Of a DNA stretch of 64,000 nucleotides, positions 33,915-44,156 are shown one piece after another; the stretch's first letter is position 1, and every line of letters begins with the position of its first letter. Made by a program: the position numbers and the translations under genes. Below the pieces are notes generated by a model, which was not told the DNA's origin, made no database searches, and was given only the letters and a program-made list of their open reading frames with translations. This stretch comes from Siphonodentalium dalli (lineage: Eukaryota > Mollusca > Scaphopoda > Gadilida > Siphonodentaliidae). The stretch lies in contig CP136067.1 in NCBI GenBank assembly GCA_032622095.1, forward strand, positions 182,006,556 to 182,070,555, read 5' to 3'.

Positions 33915-34391
33915 TCAAAATTTGCAGCAAATTTTATTCTTCTTGTGAACTTTGGGAACTCTGTCAGTCTGTGAGGAACTTGTGGTGGCGACTTCCCAAT
34001 ATTGTCTCTTTCTACTTGGCGTTATATTTATATCTATTGTTCCTCCGTGTATTGTTGCCCCAGATAACAACGAAAGTCCTTGCAGTCCGCTTTCAGTTGA
34101 CTCATATCTATGTGAACTTCTGGAGGCACTGGTAGAACATGTACTTGCAGATGTCAAATCGTTCTCATTTATGCTTAACTCGCCCGATTTTCTCGGAACA
34201 ATAACTCCTGCTATATCCCGTGATGCTTCTTGCTGCTGTGCCACAGACGGCGCTGAGTATTCGTTTATAGTTTGTAACGATTTCCACCCACCTAATTGCG
34301 CAACCGCGTTCGGGGCCACACCTGCCTGTATTAGAGTGGTGGCGAATGTCTTCCGCGTAGAGTGATTAACTTTTCTCCCTTTTATCTCCGT
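33915..34391 (-). pseudogene. Tyrosine recombinase C-terminus, Crypton/KIAA1958-like
   Basis: DNA strand exchange enzyme of the tyrosine recombinase fold. The minus-strand frame, open from about 34,391, encodes KVNHSTRKTFATTLIQAG, whose H-x-x-R is the second catalytic box. It continues into a LGGWKSLQTINEYS block, where the Tyr in NEYS is the expected nucleophile and Trp replaces the common His of LGH. A Ser/Thr-rich tail of about 95 residues ends at TAA near 33,915. The N-terminal core and first catalytic Arg are absent; a stop precedes the frame and no more recombinase sequence is seen upstream. The formal GTG start at 34,319 is not meaningful. This is a 3' remnant of a mobile recombinase gene. 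Confidence 0.75.
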
Positions 34392-36590
34392 GGCGATTCA
34401 CTTGAAATATCCACTGTTTCCAGTCTGTTCATTTCCTGAGTCGATAATTGTTCTAATATCAAACTATCTTCCACCAGCAACTGTAAGATATCTTCCGTAG
34501 GACGAACATTTTTGGAAAAGGCTGAATGCAATCAGGTAGAAGGTGTAACGTCTGGTGCGCATGCGTGAAATGTTCCTGGTCCGCAATGCTTTTAGCAATG
34601 CCCTAAAGTTGACCTAACATGCAAGGTCACTTCGCGAGTCCACTTCGCTTCGAAAATCAAATAAACAACACGAAACTAATACTATAATCGTGTTAACGAT
34701 CGATAATCATGATAATAATTGAATAATTCAAACAATTCTGATTTACTACAGAATATCATATTACACAACTGGATGGCATGTTTAGGGTGGATACACACAT
34801 GCATGTAATCTCTGTAAATATCGTGTATTTGGAGTTTTACATGGATCATACACACCGTGTAATATGTGCCCGCTGACAACCCAATCATTGCGACTGTGTT
34901 TGACCACAGTGAGTTAAACTCTGAACCTCTGAAGAGCCGTTGACTGGGACGAAGTCGTCAGGCCGCTTAAAATAATTATTCGCGCGATAACTGAAATGGT
35001 CGACGTTCTGTTTAAATCATTGTCAGTATTATATTGATGTTAATACCAGTGATGGCCTTTTCCCCAACGCAGGGGGATATGACCCCAACATGCACGGGGA
35101 GCTATATTATCCCAGAAGCTACCGAATTCACCATTGCATATTTCCTCGACGGGGGTGTGCACGCAGCACCCTGAGTCCTGACACCCTGCTTTATGAATAT
35201 CGTAGTCATGTCTGTCGTGTCTGTTTTCTACGAGTGATTAATCTAATATGCAGCAATTTATGCTATTCATATAATTATGAACATATTATACAGCTTTAAA
35301 TTTGAATGCATGGTGTTGCTGTTTGTCTTCATTCGGCGAAAGGGTTGCCTAGCTACGAGTTCCCAACCACGTCACCTTTCCTCTCTTGTGTTATACAGTT
35401 ATACATGTATACGCAAAATTTACAACTATGGAATATTCAAGTAAAACATTATATTGTAATTCTTGCCCAGATAATTCCGGCTGATACATTCAATTAACTC
35501 TCTTAGTTATTGGAAGCTTTCGAGAACCAGCCCCTCCCCCAATCATGGATTATGGTCGAAATGTTATAATTCAAGCTTGTGGCAGGTAGGAGCTTGTTCA
35601 ACCTTTGGCTTGAGAAACATATATATAAATGGGGGGGGGGGGTGTCACTCTTTTTAATTTCAACGCTGTACCTGCATTATTTTTTGGAGCTATAATGAAT
35701 ATTTGCAATCCCAATTGAATTAATGTTATCACATGAGCTCGCTCTCAAATTATCAGAGAAATCTCACCAAGCCGGTATCATCCTATAAAAGAATTCTGCA
35801 TATTTTATTTTTGTTTTGGATGACCCTGTTTCCAAGAAATGACAGAAACAAATCAAGTATAAAATCGACCGGCTCTAATCCACTTTTCGAAATGAATTAT
35901 AACTCGTGACATAACAGCAACATATATCAGACAATAATTACTCATTTCGGCATCCATGAAAGAAGACATGTTTATGACTGGCCTGAAATTTCTTGATGGC
36001 AGTTTGTTTGATAATGGCTTATAACTACTCACTGGTGAAATTGACCTGTCGCGCGCAGGTGATTAATTTTGTCAATTATTGGTGTGGCCATGTAAAATAC
36101 ATGTATTTTACATACAGACATTACATGCATGTGTGTATCCACCCATAGTATGGAAGAGGAAATATTACAAATTTTGCAAAGGTAAATTGAGTTACCAGGG
36201 GTCGATCGAATGGTTTGGTTCAAAATTATTGAGTGTAAACACTGCAATTCTTGAGATACATTGTGAATTGTAAACATGCAATTTGGCATAAGTAGTTGAT
36301 AGAGCCACGGATAATCTTAAAATAATTTTAAAAAGGTACAATGCGGGAATGAGAATTAAAATATGTACAATACATGTATAAATACTATATAAATTAATGT
36401 TTCATTCAATTAATATGACTTATCATTATATCAATATCATTCTGACTTCTGTATCTGGATTAGCCTGGGGGCTCCATTATTGTTATATTAGACAGTATGT
36501 GTTCAGACTAGATCTGGATTATTATGTTGTAGTGACCAATGTTGGCATTTTCATTAATGACATTATGAATTTATGTCTATATATAATACA
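34392..36590. other. Non-coding interval with inverted segments
   Basis: GGTGGATACACACATGCATG near 34,789 recurs inverted near 36,125-36,144. A 23-bp phrase containing AAAAGGCTGAATGCAATCAG near 34,514-34,536 recurs inverted near 39,500-39,522. A G run lies near 35,630-35,643. No gene is recognised. Confidence 0.45.
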
Positions 36591-38040
36591 TTGCGCTTAA
36601 GCTAAATTAATTGCGCTTAAGTACAATCTATTAATTGCGCTTAAGTCTTAACTGTAATTATTTGTGCTTTAATAAGTACAATCAATTGCACTTAAACGCA
36701 ATTCATTATGAAATGTGAATTTGGCCTCCCATACATGTAGATGATCGTGTACTTTTACATGTATGGGAGGCCGATATCACTTTTATTAGCTAATGTCGTA
36801 ATGATGCTTAAGTGTAAATTATGCTTAAGTTAAGTGTAACTCATACTTATTAAGTGCCATTCACTTGACTTACGCTTAAGCGTAAATAATAAATAATTGA
36901 TGTTTGATCCAGATTGATCATAATCTAATTACAAGTAAGTGTAATTGGGTTCTTCATCTATCTTACCCAGGGGTGGCTCTAGGGGAGGGGTCAGTGATGG
37001 CTACAGACCCCCCTGTCGGGAAGATCTCCGATGGTCAGCCAGGTAGCAATAGCCCCCCCCCCCCCATGTTGGGATTGTAGTATAATTCCGCTTTTAAGCT
37101 TAATTCATTTAGGTATGCTTCTTAATTAATCTTTCTATGAGAATGAATTAAGCTAAATGAATTACACTTAAGTGTAAATGAATTGCACGTAAGCATAAAT
37201 TAATTGGGCTCATATTTATGGGAGGGAAAGCTTATTGCCAAAAACTTATAAATATTAAATCATAAAGCATAATTCTTTGTAATAATAATCTAGAAAATAT
37301 AGTAGTATGTCTACTTTAAAAACTTTAATGCATCCATTTTTGATGTGTTTTAATATGAGAGGCCTTTTGCACAATTATTCCTTATTTTCGCTTCAGTCTA
37401 TATCATTTATCCTTCAGTGCAAATCGCTTGCGCTTCATCGTAAACCATTTGCACTTTATGGGTAGAGTCTCTGCTTCTATTTTATATTTGACACCATCAG
37501 TAGGGCCAAATTCACATTTAATAGCTAATTACACTTAAACGTAATGCAGTACATTTGAGCATAATACCATTACACTTAAAGTTAAGCGTAATTCAGATTT
37601 CCATCAAATTTGGCCATTACACTTATTATAAAGCATAATGGAATTTGTATTACGTAATTCAAATTTCATTAACCTCTATCATCTATCAAATGGATGCAGC
37701 CAATTAATGAAGCTAGTAACTTTTGACATATATTTACCTCAGATGATACCATTATATGTCAGGTAGTAAGACTATGAAAACCTATTGCGCTTAAGCATAA
37801 TGGCATTACACTTAAGCATAATAGCATTAAGCATAATAGCATTTAGGTCAACATGACCGCTTTCGCAGATTGCTGCTTCCGGTATAGAAGGATACGCACT
37901 ACGTTCATGACTGAACTAAATAGCATTAGGCTTAAGCGTAATGAAAATACTCTTAAAGTCTTACGCATAAAAGCTTAAATGTACAGTTTTACGCTTAAGT
38001 GTAATTAGCTATTAAATGTGAATTTGGCCTCCCGTACAGT
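36590..38040. repeat. Domain of short CTTAAG-cored repeats (ACACTTAAGCATAAT-like)
   Basis: Dozens of degenerate units such as TTGCGCTTAAG, ACACTTAAGCATAATGGCATT and TACGCTTAAGTGTAATT occur in both orientations with variable spacing. A short hairpin GGCCTCCCATACATGTA / TACATGTATGGGAGGCC lies at about 36,723-36,772. Non-coding. Confidence 0.8.
37501..38031. repeat. Perfect 35-bp inverted repeat bounding about 530 bp
   Basis: GGCCAAATTCACATTTAATA plus GCTAATTACACTTAA at 37,501-37,535 reappears as exact reverse complement at about 37,997-38,031. It may be a MITE within the CTTAAG domain. Confidence 0.7.
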
Positions 38041-38980
38041 ACCGTACTAGATACTAGTACATAGCCCTATGTTGAATGATGTCTTCATGGCCTGAATCAA
38101 TGTGATTTTTGGGGGAATCTCTGCATATTAATTTTTATTTGCATTTCAGCACAACTGAATTACCGGTACTCAATCTTCATCACAAATATGATGAGGTCAA
38201 ATAAGGAATAAATGTGAAAAAGCTTGACCATATTTTGTTTACTTTTAGGCTTAGCATGAAATAGCTTTAAATTTAAAAGTAACATGAAAACAATAAACAA
38301 TGCTTAAAGAGTTTTCTTTAAGTATTAGGCCTATACAAACAAGGAGAAGAAGGGGGGGGGGAACAACCCTTAATTTGTAGATAATAATATGTATAATTTG
38401 AGTTTTGACATGGTTGATTTTTTTTTTATTTCCCTACTAGTCCAAACTAGTCCAGTGCATTTATGAGAAAAAATGCAGACAAAATATTTGCCCGAATAAA
38501 CGCTACATATAAAACAACACACTAAAAATCAGCTAAAATCGGGGAAAAGGAAATTGGTGAATTCTGTGAAATAAATATTGGAAAATTTGGTCAAATCATC
38601 CATTTATGGATTTTCATGGATGTATATAAAAATATATAATTCACAAGTCCTACACATATCAGGTTCATTTTGTCGACCTCAATTTTCTGAATCCAGAAAT
38701 TTTTCGAGTTGTGTGCCTTTGTCCCCAATTTCGCAGAATGAGCCAAATTCCGTATTCACTATTCTAATTTCTATGGTAAAGGTTAATTAGTAAAACAAAA
38801 ACTAGAACATTCAGTGTTTTAGTAATTTTCTCCAGATTAAACACACACATAAAGTTTATTATGAATTTATATTCTCAAACAAATGTCCCATTGTGTGGCC
38901 TCTCAGTCTGACATAGTTCAGTCATGAACGTAGTGCGTAGTCACTGCGTACCCTTGCGAAAGCGGTCGCGTTGACCTAAG
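37850..38980. repeat. Imperfect inverted repeat bounding about 1.1 kb
   Basis: TAGGTCAACATGACCGCTTT...ACGCACTACGTTCATGACTG (37,850-37,917) recurs inverted at about 38,912-38,980 (CAGTCATGAACGTAGTGCGT...GCGGTCGCGTTGACCTA). The interval overlaps the 37,501-38,031 repeat, so insertions are nested. Confidence 0.65.
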
Positions 38981-40160
38981 TCTGACACTGAACTCGTGTC
39001 ATGAAATGCAATATTTGAGGTCATGTAACTCAATAATTTGACACCAATGTGCCCCGACTTTCATGTAACCTTTTAAATATAGTAGATTGAACAAATTGCA
39101 AAGGTATTAACAAAACATTGTTTAAGAAAATAAACTTATGGCTCTTTGAATTCGTGACTTGAGGCAAAGTTGTCCATTCTATTTCTAGCCTGAAATTAAA
39201 ATGGTTTTCACCGTTTTCAACGGTTTTGGACCATAAAATTGATCATTAGATCAATACAAAAAATGGGTGTTTTAATTTGTAGCTTTTATAAGCCGTAAAC
39301 AAATTACGAATAAATAATCGATAATTCGCATAGAATAAACTGTAAGTTCATTTGAGTAAACCATTAAATCAAAACACGTATCATCGTAAACTAAAATACT
39401 TGGAAACGAGACGCGCATTGTGTTTACATGTGACGTCACTTGGTTTCAAGAAGCCGGAAACGTGCCGTGGTTGTGACATGCGCACGTCGCCACCCCCTGC
39501 CTGATTGCATTCAGCCTTTTCCAACATTTTTTGCCGAGCTAAATACGAGGTTCGCCATGATCAAAGCTAGTACGGAATGCCAATTACCGGAGAGTTTCAC
39601 CTGTTAACGTCGCAATCGCGTATGACGTAATTTACGTTACCTTGACTTATTGGCCGCGTTTTTTACTTATTGGCCGACTTTTTGTTACTTATTGGCCGCG
39701 TTTTTAACTTATTGGCTGACTTTTTGTTACTTATGACGTGGGCAGCGTTTACTTATTACGGCCGATAACGCGTAGCTAATTAATAATCACTCTAATTAAG
39801 ACGTCAATAAATCTATCGCTTTTTAGTGGATTATCATCCGATTATTATATAAATCGGCGTGCGATATACAATTAATTGAGGGCGATGAAAATTCGAAATT
39901 CTTCAAAAATATTAGTGCTAGAATGTTCTGTCTCCAAAAGTGTCACCAAAATGACAGAAATGTTGAGGAACAGTGTTCTATCTCCATGGCAAAAAAAATG
40001 GATTTAGAGGCTTTTCTGGCATTTGTTTTCTTTTACTGGCACTTTCCATAGTATAATTAATACACAAATAAAATGTTTACAGTAGCGCAAGTGTTTTTAA
40101 AATTTTGAAATGACAAAATTTCAACGCCATTTTCTCGGAATCAACTGCAGTGGAGCTGGT
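38981..40160. repeat. Non-coding interval with short TTATTGGCCG tandem repeats
   Basis: ACTTATTGGCCG(C/A)...TTTTT units repeat about four times at 39,643-39,735. The rest shows no gene. TTATTAATTAGC near 33,831 and its complement GCTAATTAATAA near 39,774 could be ends of one old element, but I cannot prove it. Confidence 0.45.
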
Positions 40161-40169
40161 ACATTGTGG

Positions 40170-40330
40170 TTGTTGAGCGACGATATTTAGGCCTGAATGC
40201 GTACGTGATCGATATTTAGGCCTGAATGCGCACGTGATCGATGATTGTACTTGGAGATATAGAGGATTATGTTATGTTGGGATATAAGATTTTACGAAAC
40301 TGGTTTGATAAAATCTTATATCCCAAAACA
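40170..40330. repeat. 32-bp tandem duplication and adjacent hairpin
   Basis: CGATATTTAGGCCTGAATGC plus GTACGTGAT occurs twice head-to-tail (about 40,180-40,240). At 40,277-40,327, TTGGGATATAAGATTTTA and its exact complement form an 18-bp hairpin around a 14-bp loop. Confidence 0.75.
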
Positions 40331-40576
40331 ACGAGTTGTATATGTTGTATATCACATGACAAAACTAGAGGTTTATGCCTTTTTAACAAATCAAATTCCT
40401 TAACAGAAGCTTTAAAAATGCACATATTTACATTGTTGGCTGAGGCGCTTTACAACCGTATACGACAGTATTGCGCGCTCGAGCTGCCGACGGAAAATAT
40501 AGTCCCCCAAATTGCCTCTTTATTTTTGTGTCTATTTTCGTTAGTGCAACGAAGTTGGACAAGAAATAAACTTTGA

Positions 40577-42343
40577 TTAACACAGCAATCATATTGCATT
40601 GTCTTGTGTTGTTGTCATGTGCGGCTTTACGAAATAATATTAATCCGCCTGATGCAAAGTAAAGTCACTTTGTTGGCGCGATGCCAAGTTAGCGGAAAGC
40701 ACGCGCCTATTCGTCACTAGTGATATATAAGGAAATATGTAATGGCTTTTCTAATGATATAATAGGGGTTTTATGTGATATAAGCTTGTTCATATCGATA
40801 TCACAAATAATACATCTGTTTTTACAGATGAAGGCGATGAACTGGCTTCTTTTTTCGGGCATACTTATAAGTTAATTTTTTATCTCAGTTCGCAGTTATG
40901 TCCTTCATTATCAATCAAGTTCAATTGTTTCCATCGAAGTTAGGTGATATGTAATATTCCCAACAAAGACATATTATGGACTTGTTCGGGTGCGTGGAAT
41001 GTGTAATGTCAGCATGTGTACCTAATCTACAAAATGAGAAAACAAATTATGACGATATTGACGACGACGTCATATGCATTGCCAGGACGATAATCACTAC
41101 GATGACAAGATGAAGATGATTAGGTCGACGGCGCTAATGGCGAAGTTAATGATGATGACTGCATTGTATGTTGGAGATGATGACGATAATGACGATGACG
41201 TCGATAATGATGCCGATGTTGGTGATAATGAGGATAACTAGAATGCACTCAGAGAGATGCCAACGTGCGCAAAAATGTAATAAACAATAATTTAAAAAAT
41301 AATTTCACCGTATTTTACTTAATTTATTTTATTTAATTTAATGTTAGCAAAAAAAGACAATTACCATTTCTCATTTCTCATTTCATCACAGATAAAAGGC
41401 AAATTACTATATTAATCATTTAAGTAATTAAAACCAATTCCATGTTGCCGAAAGGGTGAGACTTTAATATCGATTACATTTTTTTCAGCGGCATATTTTG
41501 ATTTTCATTTTCCGATAGTCAAAGTTGACCAAAGGAGCAATTATAAGAAATAATTAATACTATTTGTGTAAATATTGATAGCAGCCAATATGCAACAATA
41601 ATTAATCAATAATTAATCAATAACGATCATTTTATGTAATAATAAACTCTTCAAATGGTGTTTGTGTCAACAAATGCGTTTTGTTTTGTGTTACGTCATT
41701 CGTCGTATTTGACCCGGAACTCGGCTGAATGTTAGGCTATTCAGCCTATTGCGTCGAATTACGAAATCGCGTTTTGAATGTCTCTCTTTTCCCGCACGAT
41801 AATAAGAGGTCTTCGCACGAACCAAAAATGATAAAACTTCCCAATTATAAGTAAAAATACCCAAAATGAAGGAGTCTATGTAGGTCCCGAAGGAGTCTAT
41901 AGACTCTTTGATGTAGAGTTCTGATGGAGAAAATGTAGGTCGATCTATTTTTGTCATAACTCTGACGTATTTTTGACTTGGGAGAAAAAAATCGTAATCG
42001 AGGCTCACTACGAGCATGCCAGTTTTAAATATAGAAACAGGGAATCCTGACAAATGGCGATATCGGCGACAAACAAATAATCGAAAACAACACATAAAAT
42101 AAACATAGCAGAAACGCGGCCCAGTAAAAATGTCAGAACGCCACGAGGTTTTACGTCGTTTTTGGTGACGTCATGGAGTGTGACACCAAGCTACCAAGCT
42201 ACGAATCTGTCTGATCGCCATACTGTTGCGCGAGCGCACGTAAAGATGAAAGCGACGACAATGACGACGATAACAACGGCGACGAAGCTGATGGATAATA
42301 GTATGGTCGTTGAAGCTGAATTTGGGGGTCAACCCGGAATAAA
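40577..42343. other. Non-coding interval with GAY-rich tract
   Basis: 41,040-41,250 is rich in GAT/GAC triplets (GATGATGACGATAATGACGA and similar). The remainder has frames up to 134 codons without family features. The left end of the Academ-like element probably lies near the right edge of this interval, but no terminal repeat could be fixed. Confidence 0.45.
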
Positions 42344-43415
42344 TTGGATACAATCTGATTTTGGTGTCATTCGACGCGGAAAAGCTTTAGGAACAACATA
42401 TCCAAAATCCGCAAAAATCCGCTCATGGGAAAATTCAGGATCCAAGATGGCGTAAAAGATGGCCGCCAAATGAATAATTTTCCAGTCAACGCACATTGAC
42501 ACGCAAACCCTCAGTGAATATGGAAAAATCTCACCAAAAACGGATTCCACATTGATAGTAACATATGTTAGAACATATATATAGACAATTTTGTTGTCAA
42601 TTTGGACATACTTCTGTTAATATAACAGCCAAATTCGAGAAAATTATAATTTTCAAGTATATATTTGTCTAAGACAACAGTCAATTATATTGGCATGTCA
42701 TATTTTCTGGAATACATGTTAAATTTGGTATCAATCTAACCGTTAAAGCCACAGAAACAACATATCAAAAATTTGCCAAAATCCGCGCATGGACAAGGAT
42801 TTCAGAGCACTTTGAAATACAACACACGTTTGACTCTCAAATGCCGATTTTATCAATTTATTCAACCAGTTATGAACATTGACGAATTTACGTGCTTAAT
42901 GTGTATATATACTTTACTATAACTGCGATTTGTTAGTCCATACAGCGAATAAACCAAGTTTATGTGTATCACTGATATCTATATTAGCTGGCTGGCGATG
43001 TCGGTTCGTTCAACAATAAAGAGAGTTTGCTACAGAACACGTGTTTTGCTATACCTTTCCAGGAAATGTCATAAAGAGCGTGTATATAACAGAACAGAAC
43101 ATAACATAAAGAGCGTTTATAACAGAACACGTGATATATGCTTGTTCTCACATATGCACATAAAAGGTCTCGCCTATCGGCTGCTTTTTCGCATATAGCT
43201 TCGTTGCTTGTATTGTCTCATTCCGGCTGTGTATGTCCAAGCAGTAATACTTTGATTTGCAAACCACTGGATTGAAGGCTTATAACTTTTCTCCTGTTGA
43301 AACCTAACGGTGCCATCGTACGCAGGAGACCTGTTACTATACATATTCTATATTTCTATCATTTAAATGTAGTGTCAGTCCATGTATCAGTTGGTCTTGT
43401 ATTGAATATATAGTT

Positions 43416-44156
43416 ATGGCAGAATTTTGCGAGCCGCAAGAAATTACGCAATTTCGGGATGACATGTGTGTTTTATGCCCATCGGGTTTTGATGACAAAC
43501 CTCCCGTCGTCGTGTCTAAGAAAGGCATTTTGACATTGATCAATTTCTGTGATAAACGTGGGAGGCACGACCTGAAAGATTATCTGAATGAGCGCTATCA
43601 GATGACACCAGTCGGTAAAGTTCTTGTCCATTCGAATTGCCGTAGAGATTTCACAGATTCAAAAAGGCGACACCGTTCTGTCGACATAACTACCGAAGTA
43701 CCTCCAAATAAACAACTGAGATCTGGTGTGTCACCGTTTGATTTCAAGACAGACTGTATGTTTTGTGGTACGCCTGCGACTATAGACCCTCGACATCCCG
43801 ACAAATCAGGGGTGAGGCAAGTAACAACCCTCCCAATGCGGGACAATATCCTAAAATTATGTGATAAAAGTGGGACCAAATGGGCATCCGACGTGCAGGA
43901 TCGGTTGTATGGTTGTATAGACTTGGTAGCAGCAGAATCTGTCTACCACTCACGATGTTATACTGATTTCCAGAAGGGTAAAGACAATCCAACATTGGTC
44001 GATAAGGCGAAAAGTGGTAGGAGATCGGACCAGGGAATGCAGCAATGGTTTGAGATGGTTTGTAGTTGGCTCGAAGCTGGTGCAGAATTATATACTCTGG
44101 GGGAGTTGCATGACAAAATGATTGAGTATGCGGGTGTTGTCATGTGTATAGTGTGA
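43416..44156 (+). CDS. Academ-like transposase, N-terminal zinc-module segment
   Basis: The N-terminal part of the transposase, probably for DNA or protein binding. Two tandem modules of the same design are visible: C18-x2-C21, C45, H72-x2-C75, then C114-x2-C117, C149, H178-x2-C181. Linkers are basic (SKRRHRS near 82-88). The ATG at 43,416 has no upstream in-frame family sequence that I can see and is a plausible true start. The frame ends at 44,154-44,156, but the family-like sequence HVYSVKWLNEKL continues in the -1 frame, so this is a segment of a longer frame. A missing base in or near the GGG at 44,132-44,134 would explain the break. Family assignment is recalled: Academ transposases combine Cys-rich fingers with an XPG-like nuclease. 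Confidence 0.7.
   Translation: MAEFCEPQEITQFRDDMCVLCPSGFDDKPPVVVSKKGILTLINFCDKRGRHDLKDYLNERYQMTPVGKVLVHSNCRRDFTDSKRRHRSVDITTEVPPNKQLRSGVSPFDFKTDCMFCGTPATIDPRHPDKSGVRQVTTLPMRDNILKLCDKSGTKWASDVQDRLYGCIDLVAAESVYHSRCYTDFQKGKDNPTLVDKAKSGRRSDQGMQQWFEMVCSWLEAGAELYTLGELHDKMIEYAGVVMCIV

Noticed and set aside
33829-39785. One 6-kb transposon bounded by TTATTAATTAGC and GCTAATTAATAA
   Set aside because: The inverted words are only 12 bp in AT-rich DNA and many other nested repeats lie between; kept only as a remark.
40241-40576. 111-codon + frame as a gene
   Set aside because: It starts over an 18-bp hairpin and a tandem duplication and has no recognisable features.
41691-42095. 134-codon minus-strand frame as a gene
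   Set aside because: No motif, atypical composition, and it lies just outside the Academ-like flank.
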